This document shows positions 1-7,891 of a stretch of DNA of 64,000 nucleotides, piece after piece (position 1 is the first letter of the stretch; every line of letters starts with the position of its first letter). Source of the stretch: Lachnospiraceae bacterium. Lineage in GTDB: Bacteria; Bacillota; Clostridia; Lachnospirales; Lachnospiraceae. The notes below the pieces were generated by a model. That model was not told where the DNA came from. It saw only the letters and a program-made list of their open reading frames with translations, and ran no database searches. The stretch covers positions 62,001 to 126,000 of the forward strand of contig CAJTEW010000008.1 of NCBI GenBank assembly GCA_910575605.1, given 5' to 3'. A program made the translations under genes and the position numbers.

Positions 1-254
1 ATTACATGGATTTCCAGGTAATCGAAATCAATGGAATCTACAAAATTATCTTGATAGAAACGGGCCTTGTCGTGCCGCCTGAACTCTTCGATTGTAGAGT
101 CCAGCCAGATAGGCCTGCTTAAGTCAAATTCATAACAGACAGCATCTAATGCATGAAAGATTTTATGAGTGCGCGTGTCCGTCGTGTCATCACATACGAC
201 GGTATCGCGCACTAAACGGTTATCCTTGAATTCTTTTCCCCATAAACGAAACAT
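1..254 (-). CDS. conserved small protein, 3' end cut by window edge
   Basis: The reverse strand gives an open frame from ATG at 254 that runs off the window, about 84 codons. It begins MFRLWGKEFKDNRL and continues with acidic and aromatic segments such as RPIWLDSTIEEF and SIDFDYLEI. An AAAGGA ribosome site lies about eight bases before the ATG. I recall similar small uncharacterised proteins in Lachnospiraceae, but I know no function. It has no signal peptide or membrane segment, so it is probably cytoplasmic. It is transcribed divergently from the P-type ATPase, and the roughly 100-bp gap between them probably holds both promoters. Confidence 0.7.
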   Translation of the reverse strand, partial: MFRLWGKEFKDNRLVRDTVVCDDTTDTRTHKIFHALDAVCYEFDLSRPIWLDSTIEEFRRHDKARFYQDNFVDSIDFDYLEIHV

Positions 255-362
255 GAGCTGTTCATTCCTTTCTACTGTATATCTAAAAGGAATTATACAA
301 AAGATATATAGATTAGTCAAAAGGGTTTTGGGAAAAAATAGTTTACGATAAGGAGGGCGGGT

Positions 363-2813
363 ATGATACATAGACATATAAAGTTGAAGAAAGATACACA
401 AGAGGGGTACGATGAACATCAGGCCAGGGTGCAGGCAAGAGGGCCTATTACCAGACATCAGCCTGAGCCGGAAGCAGGGCTTACAGAGGCACAGGTACGA
501 GAGAGGCAGGAAAATGGATGGAGGAATACACAGGTAGCTCCCCCCTCCCAGACAATAGGAGAAATTATATACGAAAATGTATTCACATATTTTAACTTGA
601 TTTTTGTAGTGCTGGCAGTACTTTTATGTCTTGTAGGTTCCTTTCGAAACCTCACTTTTCTGCCGGTTATTATTATTAATACACTAATTGGAATTGTTCA
701 GGAAATCAGGGCCAAGAAGGTTCTTGAGAAGCTGAACATGCTAAATGCGCCTCATGCAGCCGTGGTACGTGACGGCAGAATCATACAGGTGGCATCAGAA
801 GAACTGGTAATTGATGATATTGTTATTTTTAAGGCAGGAAACCAGATTTGTGCTGATGCAGTTGTAGTGGGTGGGGAAGCTTGGCTAAACGAGTCACTTC
901 TTACAGGGGAATCGGATGAGATTACAAAGATCTGTGGAAGTGAATTGATGTCGGGGAGCTTTGTTGCTGCCGGGGAGTGCAGGGCAAGGCTTACGAAGGT
1001 AGGCGAGGATTCCTATATTTCCAAGCTTACCCTTGAAGCGAAGGCAATGCAGACGAAAGAACGCTCGGAGATGATAAGGTCTTTAGATAAGCTTGTGAAA
1101 TTTGTCGGTATTGTACTGATCCCCATTGGAATTATGCTCTTTGTACAGGGATATTTCTTTAATCAGGAGACATTTAGAAACAGCATAACTTCCATGATAG
1201 CGGCAATCATCGGAATGATACCAGAGGGGCTGTATCTTCTTGCTAGTGTGGCACTTGCAGTCAGCTCTATGCGTCTGGCGCGTAAGAAGGTTCTGCTCCA
1301 TGATATGAAGAGTATAGAGACTCTGGCCAGGGTGGATGTATTGTGCGTGGATAAGACAGGGACTATTACAGAAAATATTATGAGCGTGAAGCAGATGGTG
1401 CCTGCAGGGCTGTATGTGGAGGAACAGACGAAGCTGTCTCTGCTTATAGGAGATTTTGTGCGTGCAATGAGCAGCGATAATAGTACAATGGAGGCGATGA
1501 AGGACTATTTTACAGAGAATTCAAAAACAGAGGCAGACCGTGTACTGCCCTTTACCTCTGCTACAAAGTACAGCGGCGCTGTTTTCGGAGAAAAGTCATA
1601 TGTTTTGGGCGCGCCGGAATTTGTACTCCGGGAGGATTACGAAAGCTTTAAAGCAGAGATACAGAAATACGCAGGAAGAGGATACCGGGTTTTGGTGTTT
1701 GGAAGCTATGAAGGTGAGTTTGAGGGAAAGAGGCTTACCGGGAAGGTTACGCCTTTTGCATATATCCTTCTTGCAAATCCAGTCAGAAAGGAAGCGCCAG
1801 AGACCTTTGCTTATTTTGAAGAACAGGGTGTAGAGGTTAAGGTAATATCAGGAGATAATCCTCTTACTGTATCTGAGATAGCAAAGGAAGCAGGAATAAA
1901 GAACGCGGAAGAATATATTGATGCCGCAGCTTTTACAACAGAGTCGGATGTGGAAAATGCGATTGCGAAGTACACCGTGTTCGGACGGGTAACGCCTGCC
2001 CAGAAACGGCAATTTGTGCAGGCACTTAAGAAGCAGGGACATACCGTTGCTATGACTGGGGACGGGGTAAATGATGTTCTTGCACTTAAGGACGCAGACT
2101 GCAGCGTGGCCATGGCATCCGGGAGTGACGCAGCAGTACAGGCCTCCCAGGTAGTACTTCTGGAATCCAACTTTGCAAGTATGCCATCAGTTGTACTTGA
2201 GGGACGGAGAGTTGTAAATAATATCCAGCGCTCAGCAAGCCTGTTTTTGGTGAAGAATATTTTTTCACTCCTTTTGTCTTTGTTCTCGGTGATTTTTATG
2301 ATTACGTATCCGCTGGAGCCGTCACAGGTTTCCTTAATCAGTATGTTTACCATCGGAGTCCCTGCGTTTTTCCTTGCGCTGCAGCCGAATAAGGAAATGA
2401 TACAAGGGCATTTCCTGACAAATGTATTTTTAAAGGCCCTTCCCGCAGGACTTACGGATGTCATTGCAGTAGGCTCTCTGGTTGTATTTGGACAGACCTT
2501 CGGTGTAAATTCCGTAGACATATCTACAGCGGCAACAATGCTTCTGGCAATTGTAGGATTTATGATTCTGTATAAAATATGCCAGCCTTTTAATGCTGTA
2601 CGTATTGCAGTGTGGGCCGGCTGTATCACAGGGCTTTTAGGATGCAGTATTTTTCTGCCGGACTTGTTCGCCATTACAGGAATGTCCACGGAATGTATTA
2701 TGCTGTTTGTTGTATTTTCCATTGCCACAGAGCCGGTGCTTCGGTATCTGACGCTTTCGGTAAAATGGTTTCGAAAAGCTTACAAAAAGTGCATGAAGGC
2801 TTCAGATATTTAA
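363..2813 (+). CDS. cation-translocating P-type ATPase (HAD-IC)
   Basis: This 816-residue integral membrane pump couples ATP hydrolysis to cation transport. The sequence shows the actuator motif TGES near residue 181, the phosphorylation motif DKTGT with Asp330, and the hinge motif GDGVNDVLALKDADCSVAM. The membrane motif in the ion pathway reads PEGLYLL, as in the pneumococcal Exp7-like branch of P-type ATPases, rather than a heavy-metal CPC motif. This favours Ca2+, Mg2+ or K+-like ions over copper or zinc. The N-terminus is a soluble cation-ATPase N domain. The start at 363 follows an AAGGAGG ribosome site. The 3' end overlaps the convergent phosphoesterase gene by 12 bases. The ion is not determined. 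Confidence 0.93.
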   Translation: MIHRHIKLKKDTQEGYDEHQARVQARGPITRHQPEPEAGLTEAQVRERQENGWRNTQVAPPSQTIGEIIYENVFTYFNLIFVVLAVLLCLVGSFRNLTFLPVIIINTLIGIVQEIRAKKVLEKLNMLNAPHAAVVRDGRIIQVASEELVIDDIVIFKAGNQICADAVVVGGEAWLNESLLTGESDEITKICGSELMSGSFVAAGECRARLTKVGEDSYISKLTLEAKAMQTKERSEMIRSLDKLVKFVGIVLIPIGIMLFVQGYFFNQETFRNSITSMIAAIIGMIPEGLYLLASVALAVSSMRLARKKVLLHDMKSIETLARVDVLCVDKTGTITENIMSVKQMVPAGLYVEEQTKLSLLIGDFVRAMSSDNSTMEAMKDYFTENSKTEADRVLPFTSATKYSGAVFGEKSYVLGAPEFVLREDYESFKAEIQKYAGRGYRVLVFGSYEGEFEGKRLTGKVTPFAYILLANPVRKEAPETFAYFEEQGVEVKVISGDNPLTVSEIAKEAGIKNAEEYIDAAAFTTESDVENAIAKYTVFGRVTPAQKRQFVQALKKQGHTVAMTGDGVNDVLALKDADCSVAMASGSDAAVQASQVVLLESNFASMPSVVLEGRRVVNNIQRSASLFLVKNIFSLLLSLFSVIFMITYPLEPSQVSLISMFTIGVPAFFLALQPNKEMIQGHFLTNVFLKALPAGLTDVIAVGSLVVFGQTFGVNSVDISTAATMLLAIVGFMILYKICQPFNAVRIAVWAGCITGLLGCSIFLPDLFAITGMSTECIMLFVVFSIATEPVLRYLTLSVKWFRKAYKKCMKASDI

Positions 2814-3332
2814 CAAGCTTCCTTCAAGATCCTTCCAAAGGAAGCCTTTATCATAGAGCATATATCCGTGGGCGGAATTATTTTTAGGAATTGCAACAGA
2901 TCCTGGATTCATATAGGTGTATGTGCCCATATTCTCATTTGCCGGGATATGGGTATGTCCATTTAAGAGGATATCGCCATTTTTTAATGGAGGTAGACTG
3001 CCAGGATTGTGGTGATGGCCGTGAGTGGCAAAAACAGTGTGTCCGTCAAGCTCAAGCAGACAATAGTCGGCAAGAATGGGAAAATGCAGGACCATCTGGT
3101 CAACCTCGGTGTCGCAGTTTCCGCGGACACACAGAATTTCCTGTTTTAAAGGGTTGAGCATGTCAATAACAGCCTTTGGGTCATATTCCTTTGGAAGATC
3201 GTTTCTTGGACCGTGATACAGGATGTCCCCGAGGAGAAGCAGGCGGTCCGCCTGTTCGCGCTCATAGGCGGCAAGCATTTTACGGCAGTAGAGGGCAGAG
3301 CCGTGGATGTCAGATGCAATCATAAGTTTCAT
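2802..3332 (-). CDS. YfcE/MJ0936-type metallophosphoesterase
   Basis: A 176-residue cytoplasmic calcineurin-like phosphoesterase. All metal-site motifs are visible: SDIHGS at the N-terminus, GDILYHGPRN, RGNCD, THGHHH and NGHTHIP. They are in the order and spacing of the YfcE family, whose members hydrolyse phosphodiester bonds with Mn2+-type metals; the physiological substrate is unknown. GAGGT precedes the ATG. The gene is convergent with the ATPase gene and ends within its last codons, so the two transcripts overlap at their 3' ends. Confidence 0.92.
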   Translation of the reverse strand: MKLMIASDIHGSALYCRKMLAAYEREQADRLLLLGDILYHGPRNDLPKEYDPKAVIDMLNPLKQEILCVRGNCDTEVDQMVLHFPILADYCLLELDGHTVFATHGHHHNPGSLPPLKNGDILLNGHTHIPANENMGTYTYMNPGSVAIPKNNSAHGYMLYDKGFLWKDLEGSLLNI

Positions 3333-3456
3333 AAGAGTACCTCGCTTTTGTTATATTATTTTTATATATTTTATTATATCAGATAAAAGTAAAAGTAGAA
3401 AAGATTATAAGTTCAGATATCCGTGTTTTCCTTCCTTTCGTTCACAGTAACATTAT

Positions 3457-3483
3457 TGTAACCATATCTTAAAAAACACCGTC
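3457..3483 (+). promoter_or_regulatory. ECF-type promoter of the sigma/anti-sigma operon
   Basis: TGTAAC at 3457-3462 and CGTC at 3480-3483 are separated by 17 bases, about 65 bases before the sigma factor start. This AAC...CGTC pattern is the usual shape of group IV (ECF) sigma promoters in Firmicutes (compare TGAAAC/CGTC for SigW/SigX). It suggests the sigma factor transcribes its own operon. Confidence 0.65.
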
Positions 3484-3549
3484 TAATAAATATAAAGATA
3501 TCTTTTAAATAAGCGTTAACGCCTGGAAAGGAGGAAAGAGATAACTAAA

Positions 3550-4083
3550 ATGAATACAGTAAAACAGCTTAAGCTTGTAAAAAAAGCAATAAAAGGGAGT
3601 CCAGACGCTTACGGAGAGCTTATTAAAGAGTATCAGGATTATTTGTATAAGACAGCCTATTTATATGTAAAAAATGATGAGATGGCATTAGATGCTGTTG
3701 GAACAGCGGTGTTAAAGTCGTACCTGCAGATTCATACATTAAGGAATCCGGAGTATTTTAAGACTTGGATTACGAGGATACTTATAAATGCAGCATATGA
3801 CGAGCAAAGAAAGCTTATCTGCTACAGTGAATTGTCAGACACTTTAAAAGAGTCCTCATATGAAGAAATGTCCTTGGAGGAAAAATATGATATTAATACA
3901 GCTGTTACCCGGCTGCCGGAGAAATATCGTACAGTAATTATTTTAAAATATTTCAATGAGTTTTCCATAAAGGAGATTGCAGATATCATGGATGCGCCGG
4001 AGGGTTCTGTGAAGGCATATTTAAGCAGGGCAAGAAATGAGCTCAGGAGAATATTGAAGGAGGATTATATATATGCAGATTAG
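3550..4083 (+). CDS. ECF-type RNA polymerase sigma factor
   Basis: A 177-residue sigma-70 family factor of the ECF class. Region 2 lies in roughly residues 20-85, including DYLYKTAYLYVKNDEMALDA. Region 4 lies in roughly 115-170, with YRTVIILKYFNEFSIKEIA and a helix-turn-helix ending SVKAYLSRARNELRR. It lacks regions 1 and 3, as expected for ECF factors. It directs RNA polymerase to a small regulon, typically cell-envelope stress genes. The gene overlaps the anti-sigma gene by 11 bases, so the two are translationally coupled. A TGTAAC/CGTC promoter upstream suggests autoregulation. An AAGGAGG lies a little far from the ATG, with AAAGAG closer. Confidence 0.92.
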   Translation: MNTVKQLKLVKKAIKGSPDAYGELIKEYQDYLYKTAYLYVKNDEMALDAVGTAVLKSYLQIHTLRNPEYFKTWITRILINAAYDEQRKLICYSELSDTLKESSYEEMSLEEKYDINTAVTRLPEKYRTVIILKYFNEFSIKEIADIMDAPEGSVKAYLSRARNELRRILKEDYIYAD

Positions 4084-5185
4084 ATTCGACCAAATTCCAG
4101 TACCAGAAGAAAAGCTTGATGCAGTTGTGGATGACAATATTAAGAAGGTAAGAAATATATATAAAGCAAGACAGAGGACAAAGCGCGCAGCAAGATGGTT
4201 ATCTGTTGCGGCAGCAGTGGCATTTATCACAGTCTTTTGTTATACAAACCCGGTACTTGCGGCAAAGATACCGCTTATCGGACATATTTTTGAGCAAGTG
4301 CAGGATGAACAGAGATATTCAGGAAATTTTGATGAGGTGGCACATCTCCTTACGGATAATAACAGGAGCACTTCAGAGGGAGTTACAATTACGCTGTCAG
4401 AGATTTACAGCAATAAAGAGGCAATGTATGTTTCAGTGATGGTAGAGACAGATGAGCCATTTCCAGAAGAAGCGAAGGAACCGAATATTGTTGGAGACGA
4501 TAATGCCGGCTATTACATGTATCTTTCCATAGAGCAGGAATTTGATTTTATGGAAGCCCCAAAAGAATATGAGCCATTTGAATGGCCGGGAAAAGAATAC
4601 AAGTGGACAGAACTTGATATAAAAGGGGAATATATGGACGAGCATACATTTGCAGGGGTTGTCCGCATTGATTACAGTCTGTATCCAATCGGGCTGTTTG
4701 AAGTGCCGGATACATTTAACTGGAAGCTTAGAGCCAGCAGAATTGACGTCCTGGGAAAATATTCGAAGGAGGGAAACTGGGAATTTGAAACAGAAGTAAC
4801 AGTTGACAGTAGAGAGCCTGAGGTGACAGAGGTGAATGAAAGCGCACCGAACGGGTCAGTTCTTACGACAGTGACAAAGACGCCGTATGAAGTAAAGGTA
4901 GATTATAAATATGATGAATCAAAGGTGCAGCCGGGATATGAAGACTATAGCTCTGTGCAGGGGATTATGCTTGATGCAGATGGAAAACGTATTGAAGATA
5001 AGGCAGGCATGTTCCCGGCAGCAGGATATAACCTGTCCAGGATATATGTATATTATTATGAAGCCCAGACAGAGGATGAGCATATGGAGATTCAGGAAAG
5101 GATATATGACGAAAATCCAGGGGATGACCTGCAGGAATATCTGGAAGATATTTCAATACAGAAAACAGTAATAGATTTAGAATAG
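4073..5185 (+). CDS. DUF4179 membrane-anchored anti-sigma factor
   Basis: A 370-residue protein with a cytoplasmic N-terminus of about 40 residues, one membrane segment (WLSVAAAVAFITVFCYT, roughly residues 43-60) and a long extracytoplasmic domain. The segment after the membrane helix, with PVLAAKIPLIGHIFEQV, is typical of DUF4179 proteins, which pair with ECF sigma factors in Clostridia. It probably binds and silences the sigma factor encoded just upstream and senses an envelope signal with its outer domain. AGGAGG precedes the start, and the gene overlaps the sigma gene. The signal and any protease that releases the sigma factor are unknown. Confidence 0.88.
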   Translation: MQIRFDQIPVPEEKLDAVVDDNIKKVRNIYKARQRTKRAARWLSVAAAVAFITVFCYTNPVLAAKIPLIGHIFEQVQDEQRYSGNFDEVAHLLTDNNRSTSEGVTITLSEIYSNKEAMYVSVMVETDEPFPEEAKEPNIVGDDNAGYYMYLSIEQEFDFMEAPKEYEPFEWPGKEYKWTELDIKGEYMDEHTFAGVVRIDYSLYPIGLFEVPDTFNWKLRASRIDVLGKYSKEGNWEFETEVTVDSREPEVTEVNESAPNGSVLTTVTKTPYEVKVDYKYDESKVQPGYEDYSSVQGIMLDADGKRIEDKAGMFPAAGYNLSRIYVYYYEAQTEDEHMEIQERIYDENPGDDLQEYLEDISIQKTVIDLE

Positions 5186-5191
5186 AAGGAT

Positions 5192-5225
5192 GCTGCGTGC
5201 CTGGTCTGGGCACGCAGCTTTGGAT
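5192..5225 (+). terminator. rho-independent terminator after sigma/anti-sigma operon
   Basis: GCTGCGTGCC at 5192-5201 pairs with GGCACGCAGC at 5209-5218 around a short loop, followed by TTTGGATTT. It lies seven bases after the anti-sigma stop codon. Confidence 0.8.
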
Positions 5226-5283
5226 TTGCTCACTCCTGAATCATTTTCTTATGGATTGGGCGGTAATATAACAAAAGACAAAT

Positions 5284-5334
5284 TTCGACAAAATACGGAC
5301 ATATTGTGAAAAATCTATAAAAATGTGGTATGAT
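5284..5334 (+). promoter_or_regulatory. Spo0A-type box and extended -10 promoter of the L,D-transpeptidase operon
   Basis: TTCGACA at 5284-5290 is the exact reverse complement of the Spo0A box TGTCGAA. Downstream, TGGTATGAT (5326-5334) is an extended -10 element, with TGTGAA at 5305-5310 as a weak -35. The box sits about 45 bases upstream of the -10, a fair place for an activator. The gene pair that follows encodes a Spo0A-like regulator, so autoregulation is plausible. Confidence 0.5.
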
Positions 5335-5392
5335 ATTTATAATACGGTTTTGCCGTTTCGGAAGTATATGAATGAATATGAGGAGAAGTATT

Positions 5393-6841
5393 ATGGCAGT
5401 ACGCAGGAGAGGACGAAAAAGACGTAAAAAGAAGATGGATAATAACAGCAGAAAGCTGCTCCTTGGTATAGCAGGAGGAAGCGCAGGTATTCTGCTTTTG
5501 TCATACATAGGTGTGGGGATTTATTATTCTGCCCATTTTCTACCCAATACGGAAATTAACGGACATGACTGCTCTGGAAAAACAGCCTCGCAGGTAGAGG
5601 CGGTCTTTAAGGAAGAAATGAAAGAATATACCTTGACGATTACGGATAAAGACGGTCGGAAGGAAAAGATTACTAGTGAAGAGATTTCTCTTGAATATAA
5701 AGAAAGCAAGGAAATGAAAGCAGCACTTAAGGAGCAGAGTTCATTTCTGTGGCCTGCATCGTTTTTTTCAAAGGATTCGGCAGAGGTGACAGTTGATTTA
5801 TCCTATGACTCCCAAAAGCTTGAGCAGAAGCTTCAGACTCTTCAGGCTGTAACAGAGGAACAGGTTCCTCCCCAGTCGGCATATCCTGAATTTAACGGGG
5901 AAAAGTTTGAGGTGCACCCGGAAACCTACGGAACAGCAATTGATACGGAGGCTTTAAAAGAGAAAACTGCTGCTGCAATCCGGGAGCTTAATCCAGAGTT
6001 AAACCTTATGAAAGATAAATGTTACGAAGAACCGAAGTATACTTCTGATTCGGCGGAGGTTGTACAGGCCTGCAAAGAGATGGACAAATATTGTCAGGCA
6101 AGTATTACCTATCCTATGGACGTGCCGGTGGTTGTTGATGGAAATGTAATTTCTACATGGCTTTCCCTGGATGAAGAGATGAATGTGTCTTTGAATGAGG
6201 AGGCAATAAGAAGCTGGCTTACGGAATTTGGAGATAAATATGATACTATGGGGGCGGAGAGAACATTCACAACTCCTACAGGCAAGACGGCGACAGTATC
6301 TGGAGGAGATTATGGCTGGTCTATTGATGAGGATACAGAGTATACTGCGATTATGGATGCACTTACAAAGGGAGAGACACTTACAAGAGAGCCAGCCTGC
6401 TACGTGGGCGGTACGGCGGCATCCCACGGGATGCCTGATTGGGGAGGCACCTATGCGGAAGTAGATCTGACGGAGCAGCATATGTGGTATGTGATAGATG
6501 GAGCGGTGGCTTTGGAGTCGGATGTTGTTACAGGAGAGCCTATTCCAGAGAAGATTACGCCGACAGGAGTTTATGTGTTTAAGGAGAAAGCGCTTAATGC
6601 AACCTTGATTGGAGAGACTGACCCGGCAACAGGTGAGCCCAGTTATAGGACACCGGTGGATTATTGGATGCGTATTACATGGGAAGGGATTGGATTTCAT
6701 GATGCAAACTGGCAGCCAGCTTTCGGAGGAGAGCTATATAAAGTAGTTGGCTCTCATGGGTGTGTAAATATGCCAGTTGATAAAGCAGCAGCGCTGTATG
6801 AGATGATTCAGGTGGGAGTACCGGTTATTATCCATTATTAA
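5393..6841 (+). CDS. L,D-transpeptidase (YkuD domain) with peptidoglycan-binding module
   Basis: A membrane-anchored enzyme of 482 residues that forms 3-3 cross-links or anchors proteins in peptidoglycan. A basic N-terminus (MAVRRRGRKRRKKK) is followed by one membrane segment (LLLGIAGGSAGILLLSYIGV). Two repeats of the PG-binding type found in Firmicute L,D-transpeptidases cover the middle. The C-terminal YkuD domain carries GIGFHD and the catalytic SHGCVNMP, with the Cys nucleophile. I chose ATG 5393 because AGGAGA ends six bases before it; upstream ATGs at 5372 and 5378 lack a ribosome site. It is followed directly by the Spo0A-like regulator, so cell-wall change and regulation are linked in one transcript. 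Confidence 0.9.
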   Translation: MAVRRRGRKRRKKKMDNNSRKLLLGIAGGSAGILLLSYIGVGIYYSAHFLPNTEINGHDCSGKTASQVEAVFKEEMKEYTLTITDKDGRKEKITSEEISLEYKESKEMKAALKEQSSFLWPASFFSKDSAEVTVDLSYDSQKLEQKLQTLQAVTEEQVPPQSAYPEFNGEKFEVHPETYGTAIDTEALKEKTAAAIRELNPELNLMKDKCYEEPKYTSDSAEVVQACKEMDKYCQASITYPMDVPVVVDGNVISTWLSLDEEMNVSLNEEAIRSWLTEFGDKYDTMGAERTFTTPTGKTATVSGGDYGWSIDEDTEYTAIMDALTKGETLTREPACYVGGTAASHGMPDWGGTYAEVDLTEQHMWYVIDGAVALESDVVTGEPIPEKITPTGVYVFKEKALNATLIGETDPATGEPSYRTPVDYWMRITWEGIGFHDANWQPAFGGELYKVVGSHGCVNMPVDKAAALYEMIQVGVPVIIHY

Positions 6842-6853
6842 GTGAGGAACAGC

Positions 6854-7642
6854 ATGAGTCTGATGAATGTAAGAGTGATGGTAGTTGAAGATGAGGCAGA
6901 GGTCAGAGAAAAATACCGTAAGCTGATTTCCGGTCATCCGATGCTACATTTTGTTGCAGAAACCGGTAATGCAAACGAAGCGTTGCATATTTTACAGACA
7001 GAAACGATAGATGCTGTTATTCTTGATTTAGAGATGCCCCAGGGCAGCGGAATTATTTTCCTGTCAGAATTACAGATGCTAGAGATAGAGAAGCCCTTTA
7101 TTGCGGTTGTTACAAATGTGGTGTCAAAAACTATTTATGATGCAGTACGGCAGATGGGAGCAGACTATATCTGCGCAAAGGGCAGTGCAGGATTTTCCTG
7201 GGACACGCCGCTGTCTATTATAGAGCTTACGGCTCCTTACAGGAGAACAAAAGAGGCAGCAGCAGATATTTCCCATAATGTCAACCACAGGACAAGGATG
7301 AACATCTATCAAAGAAGTATATCGCTTGAGTTGTCCAGAATGGGTTTCCCGTCTAAGAGGGTAGGAACAGTATATTGTGAGGAGGCTATTCTCGCAGTGG
7401 CCATGTCAGATAAAAGAGATATTATGATTACAAAGGAAATCTATCCGCGCATAGCTCTTAATTATCAGACCAATGCTAAAAATGTTGAAAGGGTTATAAG
7501 GCTGGTGATAGAGAAGGTATGGACAGAGCAGGATATCAGGATTTTACAGGAAGTGTATCCATATGAATGGAATTCCAGGGCAGGACGTCCGACAAATGCA
7601 GAGTTCATTCATAATATGGCACAAAAAATAATTCGACATTAA
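6854..7642 (+). CDS. Spo0A-like response regulator (receiver + Spo0A C-terminal domain)
   Basis: A 262-residue two-domain transcription factor. Residues about 6-125 form a CheY-like receiver with acidic pair E12/D13, phospho-acceptor Asp58 in VILDLEMP and a Lys in ICAKGS. Residues about 150-260 match the Spo0A DNA-binding domain: ITKEIYPRIAL, then the recognition helix with VERVIR (Bacillus Spo0A has VERAIR), then RPTNAEFI (KPTNSEFI in Spo0A). Conservation of E, R and R in that helix predicts binding to TGTCGAA boxes. The start at ATG 6854 follows GAGGAA; the GTG at 6842 is less likely. The neighbours (peptide gene, GHKL kinase, Rhs toxin) argue for a Spo0A paralog with a dedicated job rather than the master sporulation regulator. 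Confidence 0.9.
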   Translation: MSLMNVRVMVVEDEAEVREKYRKLISGHPMLHFVAETGNANEALHILQTETIDAVILDLEMPQGSGIIFLSELQMLEIEKPFIAVVTNVVSKTIYDAVRQMGADYICAKGSAGFSWDTPLSIIELTAPYRRTKEAAADISHNVNHRTRMNIYQRSISLELSRMGFPSKRVGTVYCEEAILAVAMSDKRDIMITKEIYPRIALNYQTNAKNVERVIRLVIEKVWTEQDIRILQEVYPYEWNSRAGRPTNAEFIHNMAQKIIRH

Positions 7643-7647
7643 TCGAA
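7632..7647. promoter_or_regulatory. inverted Spo0A-type boxes before the peptide gene
   Basis: TTCGACA at 7632-7638 (reverse complement of TGTCGAA) is followed by TCGAA at 7643-7647, giving an inverted TTCGA-N6-TCGAA arrangement that spans the stop codon of the Spo0A-like gene. A TATAAT at 7701-7706 lies about 55 bases downstream without a good -35, as expected for an activator-dependent promoter. Confidence 0.45.
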
Positions 7648-7787
7648 CTTTTATATATGAAAAGACGGGGAAGTGAAGGGAAAAAGCGACAGAATTAGAA
7701 TATAATCGAATAAAGTACCTGCTCCTGACGACAGATTTATTTTTATTCCAATGGTATGTTTAAGAAAAAACAGCAGGAGGAATAAAA

Positions 7788-7832
7788 ATGAGTTTTTGGG
7801 AATGGTTATTATATGTATTACACAGATCATAA
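7788..7832 (+). CDS. 14-residue peptide gene, candidate signal or toxin peptide
   Basis: ATG at 7788 opens a 14-codon frame, MSFWEWLLYVLHRS, ended by TAA. It is preceded by AGGAGGAATAAAA, one of the best ribosome sites in the window, and followed 12 bases later by a strong terminator hairpin. It therefore looks like a complete small transcription unit between the Spo0A-like regulator and the GHKL kinase. The peptide is very hydrophobic and aromatic (two Trp, Phe, Tyr) with a basic end, and has no leader or double-glycine site. It could be an exported or membrane-active signal for the kinase, a small membrane toxin, or a leader peptide. I recognise no family. Confidence 0.6.
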   Translation: MSFWEWLLYVLHRS

Positions 7833-7844
7833 GCAGACATTAAG

Positions 7845-7877
7845 CAGGTGGTAGGTAACTATCACCTGTTTTGCTTT
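7845..7877 (+). terminator. terminator between peptide gene and sensor kinase
   Basis: CAGGTGGTAG at 7845-7854 pairs with CTATCACCTG at 7859-7868 (one G-U pair) closing a GTAA tetraloop, followed by TTTTGCTTT. Position directly after the peptide stop suggests that most transcripts end here and only some reach the kinase. Confidence 0.8.
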
Positions 7878-7891
7878 ATGAGGGGTATAAT

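Noticed and set aside
1811-2728. 305-codon open frame on the minus strand inside the P-type ATPase gene
   Set aside because: It lies entirely within a well-supported gene, has no ribosome site, and its low-complexity Ser/Thr/Ala composition is that of an antisense shadow.
3457-3483. Housekeeping promoter for the sigma gene
   Set aside because: The TGTAAC/CGTC pair fits ECF promoters much better than TTGACA/TATAAT.
5999-6700. 233-codon minus-strand frame inside the L,D-transpeptidase gene
   Set aside because: Shadow of a real gene, no start signal, Cys/His/Arg-rich nonsense composition.
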